Shown one piece after another: positions 22,700 to 32,190 of a stretch of 64,000 nucleotides of DNA. The stretch spans positions 19,065 to 83,064 of the forward strand of contig NZ_LGQZ01000133.1 in NCBI RefSeq assembly GCF_003116015.1, in the 5' to 3' direction. The notes under the pieces were generated by a model. It was not told the origin of the DNA. It searched no databases and saw nothing but the letters and a program-made list of their open reading frames with translations. Origin of the DNA: Azospirillum sp. TSO22-1 (lineage in GTDB: Bacteria; Pseudomonadota; Alphaproteobacteria; Azospirillales; Azospirillaceae). A program made the translations under genes and the position numbers. How positions within the stretch are numbered: the first letter of the stretch is position 1; the number at the start of each line of letters is the position of its first letter.

Positions 22700-24642
22700 T
22701 GACCAGCCATCCGCTTCCCGATCTCGTCCTGCACGACACGCTGCCCAAGCTGCTCGCCCTGCACGCCCGCGACCATGGCGGCGAGGTGGCGATGCGCGAG
22801 AAGGACTTCGGCATCTGGCACCCGATCACCTGGGCGCAGATGCACAACCGCGTGCGCGCCTTCGCGCTGGGCCTGCGCCAACTTGGCGTCGGCCGGGGCG
22901 ACGTGGTCGGGCTGATCGGCGACAACCGGCCGGACTGGGTGATGGGCGAGATCGCCGCCCACGCCGCGCAGGCCATGAGCCTGGGCATCTACCGCGACGC
23001 GCTGGACGAGGAGGTCGCCTACCTCATCACCTACGCCGACGTGAAGGTCGTCTTCGCCGAGGACGAGGAGCAGGTCGACAAGCTGCTGAACCTCGGCGAG
23101 CGCATCCACACGGTCAAGCACATCGTCTATTCCGACCCGCGCGGCATGCGCAAGTACCAGGACCCGCGCCTGATGCCGGCCACCGACCTGGTGGCCATGG
23201 GCGACGAGCTGCTGGCGCGCGAGCCGGGCCTGTACGACCGGCTGGTCGCCGAAGGCACGGGCGAGGACGTGGCGGTGCTGTGCACCACGTCCGGCACCAC
23301 GTCCAACCCGAAGCTGGCGATGCTGCCGGCCGGCCGGCTGATCCGGCACTGCGCCAGCTACCTGTCGGCCGACCCGAAGGGGCCGGAGGACGAGTACGTC
23401 TCGGTGCTGCCGCTGTCGTGGATCATGGAGCAGGTCTACGCGGTCGGCATGGCGATGGTGTCGCGCATGCGCGTCAACTTCGTCGAGGAAGCCGAGACGA
23501 TGATGCACGACTTCCGCGAGGTGGGGCCGAGCTTCGTGCTGTTCGCCCCGCGCCTGTGGGAGCAGATCGCCGCCGACGTGCGCGCCCGCGTCATGGACGC
23601 CTCGCCCCTCAAGCAGAAGATGTTCGAGCTGGGCATGAAGCTGGGCCTGGAGGCGCTGGCGCAGGGCAAGCGGTCCTGGCTGGCCGACCAGATCCTGTTC
23701 CGCGCGCTGCGCGACCGCCTGGGCTTCACCAACCTGACCTCGGCGGCCACCGGCGGCGCGGCGCTGGGGCCGGACACCTTCAAGTTCTTCCAGGCGCTGG
23801 GCGTGCCGCTGCGGCAGATCTACGGCCAGACCGAGACCATGGGTGCCTACACCGTGCACCGCGGCGCCGACGTGGACTTCGACACGGTGGGCGTGCCGTT
23901 CGACGACGGCATCGAGGTGAAGGTCATCGACCCCGACCACAACGGCGTGGGCGAGATCGTCACCCGGCATCCCAATATGTTCGCCGGTTACTACCGCGCC
24001 GAGGCGGCGACCAGCGCCGACCTGCGCGATGGCTGGATGCACACCGGCGACGCCGGCTTCTTCGACAAGAAGAAGCATCTGGTCATCATCGACCGCATCA
24101 AGGACATCGCCACCACCGCCCGCGGCGACCGCTTCAGCCCGCAGTACCTGGAGAACAAGCTGAAGTTCTCGCCGTACGTGGCCGAGGCCGTCATCCTCGG
24201 CGACAAGCGCGACTACCTGTCGGCGATGATCTGCATCCGCTTCTCGATCCTGTCGAAGTGGGCGGAGAAGAACCGCATCTCGTTCACCACCTATTCCGAT
24301 CTGTCGTCGAAGCCGGAAGTGTACGAAATGGTGCGCGCCGAGGTGGAGAAGATCAACGCCGGCCTGCCGGAGGCGCAGCGGATCTCGAAGTTCCTGCTGC
24401 TCTACAAGGAGCTGGACGCCGACGACGGCGAGCTGACGCGCACCCGCAAGGTGCGGCGCAACGTCATCAACGACAAGTACGGCACGATCATCGACGCCAT
24501 CTACGCCGACCAGAAGGCCATCGACGTCGACACCACCATCGCGTTCCAGGACGGCACCAAGCAGCGCATCCGCACCGTGCTGAAGGTGATCGACCTGGGC
24601 GTCCCGGCGCCGAGCCGCAAGCCGGCGCCCGTGGCGGCCTGA
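22699..24642 (+). CDS. Long-chain-type acyl-CoA synthetase (AMP-forming) embedded in an ABC transporter operon
   Basis: The 647-residue ANL-superfamily ligase has the P-loop CTTSGTTSNPKLAML, YGQTETMGAYT, GWMHTGDAGFFDKKKHLVII and the hinge DRIKDIATTARGDRFSPQYL. The length and the family of long-chain acyl-CoA ligases fit. The catalytic Lys region near the end is TRTRKVRRNVINDKYG. The ATG overlaps the livG stop. Because it lies between the ATPase and permease genes, it probably converts the imported carboxylic acid to its CoA ester at once. Substrate (aromatic, fatty or phenylalkanoic acid) is not determined by sequence. Confidence 0.88.
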   Translation: MTSHPLPDLVLHDTLPKLLALHARDHGGEVAMREKDFGIWHPITWAQMHNRVRAFALGLRQLGVGRGDVVGLIGDNRPDWVMGEIAAHAAQAMSLGIYRDALDEEVAYLITYADVKVVFAEDEEQVDKLLNLGERIHTVKHIVYSDPRGMRKYQDPRLMPATDLVAMGDELLAREPGLYDRLVAEGTGEDVAVLCTTSGTTSNPKLAMLPAGRLIRHCASYLSADPKGPEDEYVSVLPLSWIMEQVYAVGMAMVSRMRVNFVEEAETMMHDFREVGPSFVLFAPRLWEQIAADVRARVMDASPLKQKMFELGMKLGLEALAQGKRSWLADQILFRALRDRLGFTNLTSAATGGAALGPDTFKFFQALGVPLRQIYGQTETMGAYTVHRGADVDFDTVGVPFDDGIEVKVIDPDHNGVGEIVTRHPNMFAGYYRAEAATSADLRDGWMHTGDAGFFDKKKHLVIIDRIKDIATTARGDRFSPQYLENKLKFSPYVAEAVILGDKRDYLSAMICIRFSILSKWAEKNRISFTTYSDLSSKPEVYEMVRAEVEKINAGLPEAQRISKFLLLYKELDADDGELTRTRKVRRNVINDKYGTIIDAIYADQKAIDVDTTIAFQDGTKQRIRTVLKVIDLGVPAPSRKPAPVAA

Positions 24643-24665
24643 GCGGACGGGGAGGAAAAACAACA

Positions 24666-25553
24666 ATGCAGCTTCTGCTCCAACTGCTCATCAACGGCCT
24701 GATCGTCGGTGCCTTGTACGGCGTCGTCGCCATGTCGTTCGTGCTGATCTACAAGGCCAGCCGCATCGTCAACTTCGCGCAGGGCGAGTTCCTGCTGATC
24801 GGCGCCTGGACCTGCTGGTGGCTGCTGACCTCGTGGCAGCTGCCGTTCTGGATCGGTTTCCCGATCACGCTGGTGTTCATGCTGGTCTTCGGCGTGATCC
24901 TGCAGGTCGTCGTGCTGCGGCCGATGATCGGCGAGCCGATCATCTCCGTCATCATGGTGACCATCGGCCTGTCGATCGTCTTCCAGGCGCTGATGAAGTG
25001 GATGTTCGGCGTGTTCGCCAAGCCGTTCCCGCCGATCTTCGCCAGCCCGACCATGAACGTCTTCGGGCTGGAGGTGCAGACCGTCTACGTGGTCAGCCTG
25101 GTGATCTCGCTGCTGATCATGGCCGGCTTCGGCTGGTTCTTCAAATACTCGCGCATGGGCCTCGCCATGCGGGCGACCGCCTGGGACCAGCAGGTCGCGC
25201 AGTCGCTCGGCATCTCGGTGCGCCAGATGTTCGCCATGAGCTGGGCGATCTCCGCCATGGTCTCGGCGGTGGCGGGCGTCACCGTCGGCGTGGTGAACGG
25301 CGTGTCCTCCGCCCTGTCCTTCTTCGGCATCAAGGTGTTCCCGGCGGTCATCCTCGGCGGGCTGGACAGCGTCATCGGCGCGGTCCTGGGCGGCCTCATC
25401 GTCGGCCTCTTGGAGAACCTCGCCCACTACGTGGACAGCCAGTGGCTCAACTGGGGCAACATGTACGAGATCGCGCCCTTCTACGTCCTGATCGCGATCC
25501 TCATGGTCAAGCCCTACGGCCTGTTCGGCACCAAAGACATCGAGCGCGTGTAA
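24666..25553 (+). CDS. livH: Liv-type ABC transporter permease LivH-like
   Basis: The 295-residue permease has about eight helices. LINGLIVGALYGVVAMSFVL and YKASRIVNFAQGEFLLIGAW are the LivH hallmarks, with AVILGGLDSVIGAVLGGLIVG near the C-terminus. GGGGAGG lies 11 bases upstream of the ATG at 24666. It follows the ligase by 23 bp and precedes livM by 15 bp. Confidence 0.93.
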   Translation: MQLLLQLLINGLIVGALYGVVAMSFVLIYKASRIVNFAQGEFLLIGAWTCWWLLTSWQLPFWIGFPITLVFMLVFGVILQVVVLRPMIGEPIISVIMVTIGLSIVFQALMKWMFGVFAKPFPPIFASPTMNVFGLEVQTVYVVSLVISLLIMAGFGWFFKYSRMGLAMRATAWDQQVAQSLGISVRQMFAMSWAISAMVSAVAGVTVGVVNGVSSALSFFGIKVFPAVILGGLDSVIGAVLGGLIVGLLENLAHYVDSQWLNWGNMYEIAPFYVLIAILMVKPYGLFGTKDIERV

Positions 25554-25568
25554 GGAGCGGCCGAGATC

Positions 25569-26642
25569 ATGGCGACCACCACCCTCATCCCGTGCGGCGA
25601 CTTCAAGACGTCCTACGGCTCCGACACCACCATCTTCCCGACCGTCACCAGCCGCAACTTCGCCATCCTCGGCGTCGTGCTGCTGCTGGCCGCCCCGGCG
25701 TTCCTCGACCGCTTCTGGCTGAACCAGCTGATCCAGATCGGCTACCTGGGCATCGCGGCGCTGGGGCTGAACATCCTGGTCGGCTTCACCGGGCAGATCT
25801 CCATCGGCCATTCGGCCTTCTTCGGCTTCGGCGCCTTCGCGTCCGCCTGGCTCAACAACCGCTGGGGCATCCCGGTGTGGGCGTGCATCCCGCTGGCGGC
25901 GCTGATGACCACCGCGGTCGGCATGGTGTTCGGCGTGCCGGCGGCGCGGCTCAAGGGCCTGTACCTCGCCATCGCCACGCTGGCGGCGCAGTACATCCTG
26001 CAGGACTTCTTCGCCCGCGCCGACTGGTTCACCGGCGGCGTGGCCGGCACCATCGCGATGCCGCTGGAACTGTTCGGCTTCGCCTTCGACACCGACCACA
26101 GCTACTTCTACGTGGTGCTGGTCTACATGGTGGTGATGTACATCCTGGCCACCAACCTGATGCGCTCGCGCGACGGGCGGGCGCTGGTGGCGGTGCGCGA
26201 CCACTACCTGTCGGCCGAGATCATGGGCATCAACCTGACCAAGTACCGGACGATGGCCTTCGGCCTGTCGGCCTTCTACGCGGGCATGGGCGGCGCCTTG
26301 TACGCCCACTACCTGCAGTTCGTGTCGGTGGAGGGCTTCACCATCCTCTTCTCGATCCAGTTCCTCGGCATGATCATCATTGGCGGCCTAGGCTCGATCA
26401 TGGGCTCGCTGATGGGCACCGCCTTCATGGTGCTGCTGCCGGAGCTGATGCAGTACCTGACCACCGCGCTGTCCGGCACCGCCATCGACCAGGCGCTCAA
26501 CCTGCGCGAGGCCGTCGCCTTCCTGCGCGAGATGGCGATCGGCATCGTCATCATCCTCTTCCTGGTGTTCGAGCCGGACGGGCTGGCCCACCGCTGGAAG
26601 CAGATCAAGGCCTACTGGAAGCTCTATCCTTTCTCGCACTGA
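25569..26642 (+). CDS. livM: Liv-type ABC transporter permease LivM-like
   Basis: The 357-residue permease shows GLNILVGFTGQISIGHSAFF and GFGAFASAWLNNRWG, the LivM signature. RLKGLYLAIATLAAQYILQD and GLGSIMGSLMGTAFMVLLPE follow. About nine to ten helices are predicted after an N-terminal cytoplasmic stretch of some 25 residues. It pairs with LivH as the heterodimeric channel. AAGGAG lies 11 bases upstream of the ATG. Confidence 0.93.
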   Translation: MATTTLIPCGDFKTSYGSDTTIFPTVTSRNFAILGVVLLLAAPAFLDRFWLNQLIQIGYLGIAALGLNILVGFTGQISIGHSAFFGFGAFASAWLNNRWGIPVWACIPLAALMTTAVGMVFGVPAARLKGLYLAIATLAAQYILQDFFARADWFTGGVAGTIAMPLELFGFAFDTDHSYFYVVLVYMVVMYILATNLMRSRDGRALVAVRDHYLSAEIMGINLTKYRTMAFGLSAFYAGMGGALYAHYLQFVSVEGFTILFSIQFLGMIIIGGLGSIMGSLMGTAFMVLLPELMQYLTTALSGTAIDQALNLREAVAFLREMAIGIVIILFLVFEPDGLAHRWKQIKAYWKLYPFSH

Positions 26643-26678
26643 CCAATCGACGCAAAGCATAACAGGGGGAAAGCGCAC

Positions 26679-27959
26679 ATGATGAAGACGACTCTTCTCG
26701 CCACCGTGGCCCTGCTGGCCGTGTCCGGCACGGCCATGGCGCAGCAGAAGATCCCGGTCGGCCATCTCGCCGACCAATCCGGCGCCACGTCGGACGTCGG
26801 CGTTCCGTTCGGCCAGGGCGTGGCGGATGCGCTGGCCTACCTGAACAAGCAGGGCGGCGTCGGCGGCACGGCGATGGCGGTCGAGACCGTGGACTACGGC
26901 TATCAGGCGCCGCGCGCCATCAGCCAGTACAAGAGCTGGTCGGCCGGCGCCGGCAAGGTGGCCGCCATCCAGGGCTGGGGCACCGCCGACACCGAGGCGC
27001 TGACCGGCTTCGTGACCAAGGACGAGATCCCCTACTACTCCGGCTCCTACTCGGGCCACCTGACCGACCCGACGGGCAAGGGCACGCACGGCTCCAAGCC
27101 GTCGCCGTACAACTTCTTCTACGGCCCGTCCTACTCCGACGCGCTGCGCGCCATGCTGCTGTGGGCGGCGGACGACTGGAAGGCCAAGGGCGGCGCGGGC
27201 AAGCCGAAGTACGTCCACATGGGCGCCAACCACCCCTACCCGAACGCGCCGAAGGCGGCCGGCGAGGAGCTGGCCAAGGAACTGGGCTTCGACGTGCTGC
27301 CGGCGGTGCAGTTCGCCCTCACCCCGGGCGACTACACCGCGCAGTGCCTGACGCTGAAGCAGAGCGGCGCCAACTACGCCTACCTCGGCAACACCGCGGG
27401 CTCGAACATCTCGGTGCTGAAGGCCTGCCAGACGGTCGGCGCGCAGGTGCAGTTCCTCGGCAACGTCTGGGGCATGGACGAGAACGCCGCCAAGGCCGCG
27501 GGCTCAGCCGCCAACGGCGTGGTGTTCCCGGTGCGCACCGCGTCCATCTGGGGCGGCGACACGCCGGGCATGAAGACGGTCAAGGAGATCTCCAAGGTCT
27601 CCGACGCGGCCGGCACGGCGTACCGCCCGGTGCACTACGTCGCCGGCGTCTGCTCGGCCTTCTACATGAAGGAGGCGATGGACTGGGCGGCGAAGAACGG
27701 CGGCGTGACCGGCCCGAACATCCGCAAGGGCATGTACCAGAAGAAGGACTGGGTGCCGGCCGGCCTCGACAGCGTCTGCGTGCCGTCCAGCTGGACCGAC
27801 GCCGACCACCGCGGCACGACGCAGGTCAACCTGTACCGCGCCAACGTGAAGGGCGACACCGGCGCCTCGGTCGAGGAGCTGGTCAAGTCCGGCGCCGTCA
27901 AGCTGGAGAAGATCGCCACCGTGGACGTCCCGCGCAAGCTCGAGTGGCTGGGCTGGTAA
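26679..27959 (+). CDS. Liv-type ABC transporter substrate-binding protein
   Basis: This 426-residue periplasmic protein of the Peripla_BP_6 type has a signal peptide MMKTTLLATVALLAVSGTAM ending in AQQ. The mature part begins KIPVGHLADQSGATSDVG, the leucine-binding-protein-like opening. WGTADTEALTGFVTKDEIPY and YSGSYSGHLTD are ligand-pocket segments that differ from the amino-acid-specific LivJ/K pattern. Together with the ligase gene this suggests a carboxylic acid ligand. AGGGGG precedes the ATG. It is followed by a REP-like element before the last ATPase gene. Confidence 0.9.
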   Translation: MMKTTLLATVALLAVSGTAMAQQKIPVGHLADQSGATSDVGVPFGQGVADALAYLNKQGGVGGTAMAVETVDYGYQAPRAISQYKSWSAGAGKVAAIQGWGTADTEALTGFVTKDEIPYYSGSYSGHLTDPTGKGTHGSKPSPYNFFYGPSYSDALRAMLLWAADDWKAKGGAGKPKYVHMGANHPYPNAPKAAGEELAKELGFDVLPAVQFALTPGDYTAQCLTLKQSGANYAYLGNTAGSNISVLKACQTVGAQVQFLGNVWGMDENAAKAAGSAANGVVFPVRTASIWGGDTPGMKTVKEISKVSDAAGTAYRPVHYVAGVCSAFYMKEAMDWAAKNGGVTGPNIRKGMYQKKDWVPAGLDSVCVPSSWTDADHRGTTQVNLYRANVKGDTGASVEELVKSGAVKLEKIATVDVPRKLEWLGW

Positions 27960-27965
27960 GTCCAT

Positions 27966-28075
27966 AAAGCCCCTCCCCCCTCGCGGGGGAGGGGTTTGGG
28001 GAGAGGGGGAAAGTTCGGCTTTGCCACCCTCTCCCCAACCCCTCTCCCGTCAAGGGAGAGGGGCTAAAGGGAACG
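27966..28075. repeat. REP-like palindromic element (copy 3) inside the Liv-type operon
   Basis: Two hairpins make up the element: AGCCCCTCCCCCCTCGCGGG pairing with CGGGGGAGGGG near the left, and CCCCTCTCCCGTCAAGGG pairing with AGGGAGAGGGGCT near the right. The segments between (TTTGGGGAGAGGGG and CCCTCTCCCCAA) also pair, so the whole can fold as one long stem. Lying between the binding-protein and LivF genes, it may hold mRNA levels of the binding protein high. Confidence 0.75.
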
Positions 28076-28095
28076 CAACCCGATCCAGGTGCCGC

Positions 28096-28941
<846 letters not shown>

Positions 28942-28947
28942 CCCCCA

Positions 28948-28971
28948 ACGGGCGCCCCGCGGGGCGCCCGT
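28948..28971. terminator. Perfect 24-bp palindrome between convergent genes
   Basis: ACGGGCGCCCCG pairs with CGGGGCGCCCGT in a perfect self-complementary 24-bp element starting 7 bp after the LivF stop. No T-run follows, so it is not a textbook intrinsic terminator. Its place between two convergent stops favours a bidirectional terminator or 3'-end block. Confidence 0.65.
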
Positions 28972-28975
28972 CCTC

Positions 28976-29497
28976 TCACGCGAACAGCGCGTCGATCGCC
29001 GCCTGGTCCATCAGGCCGGCGTCCGGCTCCGCCTCCAGCGCCTCGGCGGAGAACACCGCGGCGGTGAGGCCGCTGATCTGCAGGATCGCCTCGGTGTTGA
29101 CCAGCACGTTGGCGAACAGGTCGGTGCCGCTCTCCCAGCGGCCGACCTGGACGGTCAGCGTCATCGCCGCCTCGGTCGCCGTCATCAGCAGCCGCCGCAG
29201 GTTCGGCACCCGCTCCAGCCGGCGGCGCGGCGCGTCGGGCAGGGCGCCCTGGCGCTGCACGGCGCGGGCCAGCGCCATCAGGTCGACGACCACCTCGTCG
29301 TCGAACACCAGCGACAGGATCGGCTTCATGTAGAAGGTCTGCGCGTCCAGCCCGCCGGCCCCGGCGATCGGGAAGGTCGAGCCGATGCGCCGCGTGCCGT
29401 CGACGAACACCTCGGGATAGACCAGCGCCAGTTCCTCGTAGAACGCGGCGAAACGGTGCCGGTAGGTCTCGGCGTCGGGCAGGGCTGTCGGAATCAT
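28976..29497 (-). CDS. Protein of unknown function, 173 residues
   Basis: I do not recognise this family. The protein is soluble, mainly helical, with an acidic C-terminus (AEALEAEPDAGLMDQAAIDA). TYRHRFAAFYEELALVYPEV and FYMKPILSLVFDDEVVVDLM are notable segments. CAGGA precedes the ATG at 29495-29497, which is preferred to a longer frame without SD. It lies 64 bp downstream of the MASE1/ABC_sub_bind gene in the same direction, so co-expression is possible. No signal peptide or helix is seen. Confidence 0.6.
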   Translation of the reverse strand: MIPTALPDAETYRHRFAAFYEELALVYPEVFVDGTRRIGSTFPIAGAGGLDAQTFYMKPILSLVFDDEVVVDLMALARAVQRQGALPDAPRRRLERVPNLRRLLMTATEAAMTLTVQVGRWESGTDLFANVLVNTEAILQISGLTAAVFSAEALEAEPDAGLMDQAAIDALFA

Positions 29498-29561
29498 CGC
29501 GTCCTGTCGCTGTGCATCGTTCTCCCGCCCACAGACGAGCATGTGCAGCCTTACCTCGGCG

Positions 29562-31451
29562 TTAACGCGAATCGACGGGCGGGCGATCAACCAGACGCGC
29601 GAAGGTGAGAATCTGGATCGACGGGAAGGCGCCCAGCCGCTGCGCCACCGGCAGGTTGACGAAAAAGCTGAAGCGCTGCGGCACCATGATCGGGATGTCG
29701 CCCGGCCGGGCCTGGCCGTGCAGGATGGCCAGCGCCATCTCCGCCGTCTGCCGGCCCAGCTCGGCCAGGGGCGGCATGACGCCGGCCATGCAGCCGGCGT
29801 CGATGAAGGTCTCCAGCGCGCAGAAGGTCGGCAGGCGCAGCCGCGCAGCGGCCTGGAACAGCGGGCGGATGTGCGGCGCCAGCCCGGCGCTGGGGATGAT
29901 GTAGAGCATGTCCGGCCGGCGCGCCGCCACCTCCTCCAGCAGCCGTGCCAGCCCCTCCGGCGTCGCTGCGGCGCGGTCGGTGCGGAAGGGCACGAAGTCC
30001 AGCGTGGTGCGCAGCCCCTTGGCGGCGATCTTCAGATCCTCGACCCGCCACAGGTTGCTCGGCTCCACCCCGTCGTACAGCACGGCGACCCGGACGCTGG
30101 CGCGGTAGGCGAGCAGGCTGCGCAGCAGCGTCGCCTCGTCGAGCACGTGGATGGTGCCGGTGACGTTGCGGCGCGACCGCAGCGGCTCCGCCGGCCCGGC
30201 CGGGGCGGCGACGAGGCCGGCGCCGACGGGATCGGAGACGAAGCTGAACACCACCGGCACCTCGGTCAGGTAGCGCGCCGGGTCCGGCGTGGCGCCGCGC
30301 CCGACCAGCGCCGTCACCATGGTGGTGTTCTGCGTGTAGACGAGGTCGGGCCTGAGCGCGCGGATCTCCTCGATCATCGCCGGCATGCGGCGGGTGTCGC
30401 CGCCCAGCGAGCGGGCGATGAACTCGACCGGCCGCCCGTCCTCCAGCAGGCGGCGGCGGAAGGCGCGGAAGCTGTCGTAGTCGTCGGACTCGAAGGCCAG
30501 CATCACCACCCGCCACGGCCGCTCCTCGGCCCGCGCCGGCACGGCCGCCAGCAGCAGCAGGAGCACCGCCAGCCAGCCCCCCGGCCGGATCCGCCGCGCC
30601 ACGGCGCCGAAGCCCAGGCCGAAGCCCGCCACCAGGATCAGGCCGTCGCTGTCCACCGGCGGCCCGCCCTGCGCCGCCACCACCAGCAGGCTGTTGGCCG
30701 CCGCCACCGCCAGCGCCGCGCCGGGCAGGCCGAAGCGCAGCGCCGCCCAGGCCACCGGCAGCAGCGATGCGGCGACCGCCGCTTCCGTCGACAACGCCCA
30801 CAGCTCGGTCGCCACCAGCACGGCGACGCACGCGGCGAGAACGCCGCTGGCGTGCATCAGCGCCTCGGAGACCGGGGCCTCGGGCGGCCGCAGCCGCCCG
30901 GCGAGCACCAGCAGGGCCGGCGTGAAGCTCAGCACGGCGGCCAGCTCCTCGGCGAAATAGACGCCGAACAGGCCGGTGCTGAACCCCACCGATGGCACCT
31001 CGGCCGCCGCCGCCAGCGTGCCGGACAGCGCCGAGGCGGCCGGCGCCAGCACCATGGCGGCCAGCAACCACACCGCGCCGCGCATCCCTGCGGCCCGGCC
31101 CGCGGTGCCGCCCCGCCACGCCAGCGCGACCAGCGCGGCGCCGGCCGGCAGGGCAAGGTGGCGCAGCACGACGACCGCCGTGGGCGCGACCAGCGACCAA
31201 TGCGCCCACAGCGCGCCGACCAGCAACTCCACCGCGATCAGCAACGGCAGGCTCGGCAGCGGCGCCACCAGGAACGCCGCCAGCCGCAGCGCCGCCGGGA
31301 CGAACCACGGCCAGGAGCCGCCGGCCATCACGCCCCACTGCCCCAGCTCGTACAACGCCAGCCACGCGGCCCCGTAGCCGCCGGCCAGCAGCAGCCCCGC
31401 CAAAACGCACCGCAGCAGAGCTTCAGGAGAAGACAGGGGGCGTAAAAACAT
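29562..31451 (-). CDS. Integral membrane MASE1-like domain fused to an ABC_sub_bind (TrpX-like) domain
   Basis: The 629-residue protein has two halves. Residues 1 to about 310 hold eight to ten hydrophobic helices with Leu/Ala-rich loops resembling MASE1 sensory domains (VYFAEELAAVLSFTPALLVL is typical). A last helix ends in AVPARAEERPW like a signal-peptide junction, so the second half should be periplasmic. Residues about 315-629 match ABC_sub_bind: VPVVFSFVSDPVGAGLVAAP, RRNVTGTI, then LAELGRQTAEMALAILHGQA and PQRFSFFVNLPVAQRLG. No kinase, GGDEF or other output domain is present, which is unusual. ATG 31451 is chosen; a GTG at 31481 inside the inverted repeats would add 10 residues. Confidence 0.72.
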   Translation of the reverse strand: MFLRPLSSPEALLRCVLAGLLLAGGYGAAWLALYELGQWGVMAGGSWPWFVPAALRLAAFLVAPLPSLPLLIAVELLVGALWAHWSLVAPTAVVVLRHLALPAGAALVALAWRGGTAGRAAGMRGAVWLLAAMVLAPAASALSGTLAAAAEVPSVGFSTGLFGVYFAEELAAVLSFTPALLVLAGRLRPPEAPVSEALMHASGVLAACVAVLVATELWALSTEAAVAASLLPVAWAALRFGLPGAALAVAAANSLLVVAAQGGPPVDSDGLILVAGFGLGFGAVARRIRPGGWLAVLLLLLAAVPARAEERPWRVVMLAFESDDYDSFRAFRRRLLEDGRPVEFIARSLGGDTRRMPAMIEEIRALRPDLVYTQNTTMVTALVGRGATPDPARYLTEVPVVFSFVSDPVGAGLVAAPAGPAEPLRSRRNVTGTIHVLDEATLLRSLLAYRASVRVAVLYDGVEPSNLWRVEDLKIAAKGLRTTLDFVPFRTDRAAATPEGLARLLEEVAARRPDMLYIIPSAGLAPHIRPLFQAAARLRLPTFCALETFIDAGCMAGVMPPLAELGRQTAEMALAILHGQARPGDIPIMVPQRFSFFVNLPVAQRLGAFPSIQILTFARLVDRPPVDSR

Positions 31452-31467
31452 GCCGGCAATACAACTG

Positions 31468-31509
31468 TAGAATAGCCGCACCGTACCGCTATTCTAAACA
31501 GTACGGTGC
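31468..31509. promoter_or_regulatory. Two interleaved inverted repeats upstream of the MASE1/ABC_sub_bind gene
   Basis: Repeat A is TAGAATAGC (31468-31476) with GCTATTCTA (31488-31496). Repeat B is GCACCGTAC (31478-31486) with GTACGGTGC (31501-31509). Each is a perfect 9-bp pair, and each has one arm inside the other's spacer. As DNA this would be two overlapping dimer sites; as RNA it would be pseudoknot-like. It lies directly before the sensor start. Confidence 0.75.
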
Positions 31510-31591
31510 CCAAGACAACATGGACGTCGGATTATTACAACTGCGGAGCATAGGCGTAACGTGTGCGGACGATTCACGACACAACGTAAAA

Positions 31592-32035
31592 TTAGGGGCC
31601 GCGCAGCCATGCCTCCAGGGTGTCGGCTTGGGCGGGAGGCTTGAACTTGGGCGCGGGCTTGGGCGCGGGCTTGGCCGTGCCCAGCATGGCGCCCGGCGCA
31701 AGGCTGCCGTCCGGCTCGACCCGCGCGCGGTAGCGCGTGCCCATGGGCGACAAGAACTCGCCCTCGCCGGTGGGCCGGCCGCGCGCGAAGCGGCCGACGT
31801 AGCGCCGGCCGTCCGGCAGGGTCAGCGTGCCGAAGCCCTCGGGCACGCCGTCGCGCCACGCGCCGCGGTAGTGCCGGCCGTCGGGCCACACCTGCACGCC
31901 GTCGCCGTCGGGGCGGCCGTGGCGCAGCGCCCCGTTGTAGGCGCGTCCATCGGGCCATTCCAGCCGCTCCCCGGCGCGTGCGGCGGCGGCAACGAACAGG
32001 AGGGTGAGCAACAAGGCGGTGCGGACCGCGACCAC
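31592..32035 (-). CDS. Exported MORN-repeat protein
   Basis: The 147-residue protein has a signal peptide (VAVRTALLLTLLFVAAAARA, residues 2-21). Three to four MORN repeats follow: WPDGRAYNGALRHGRPDGDG, VWPDGRHYRGAWRDGVPEGF and LPDGRRYVGRFARGRPTGEG. The C-terminus is Lys/Pro-rich (KPAPKPAPKFKPPAQ), perhaps wall-associated. GTG 32033-32035 is chosen because GGAG lies 7 bases upstream and the signal peptide starts there; an upstream ATG frame adds a non-conserved stretch. MORN repeats usually bind lipids or partner proteins. It precedes the sensor gene with a 140-bp gap that holds the interleaved repeats. Confidence 0.8.
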   Translation of the reverse strand: MVAVRTALLLTLLFVAAAARAGERLEWPDGRAYNGALRHGRPDGDGVQVWPDGRHYRGAWRDGVPEGFGTLTLPDGRRYVGRFARGRPTGEGEFLSPMGTRYRARVEPDGSLAPGAMLGTAKPAPKPAPKFKPPAQADTLEAWLRGP

Positions 32036-32190
32036 GGGGCGTCTCCGTCGGTTGTAGCGGAGCGCGCAGCCTGCGCCCGGCCCGGCCCGCGGCGCTGTGA
32101 GCCGCGCCACACCCGGAAGTATGATGGGAAGCATGATGGCGGGCCGGCCGGTTGGCGCCTACAGTCCGCCTCTCGACTGCGGAGACCGCC

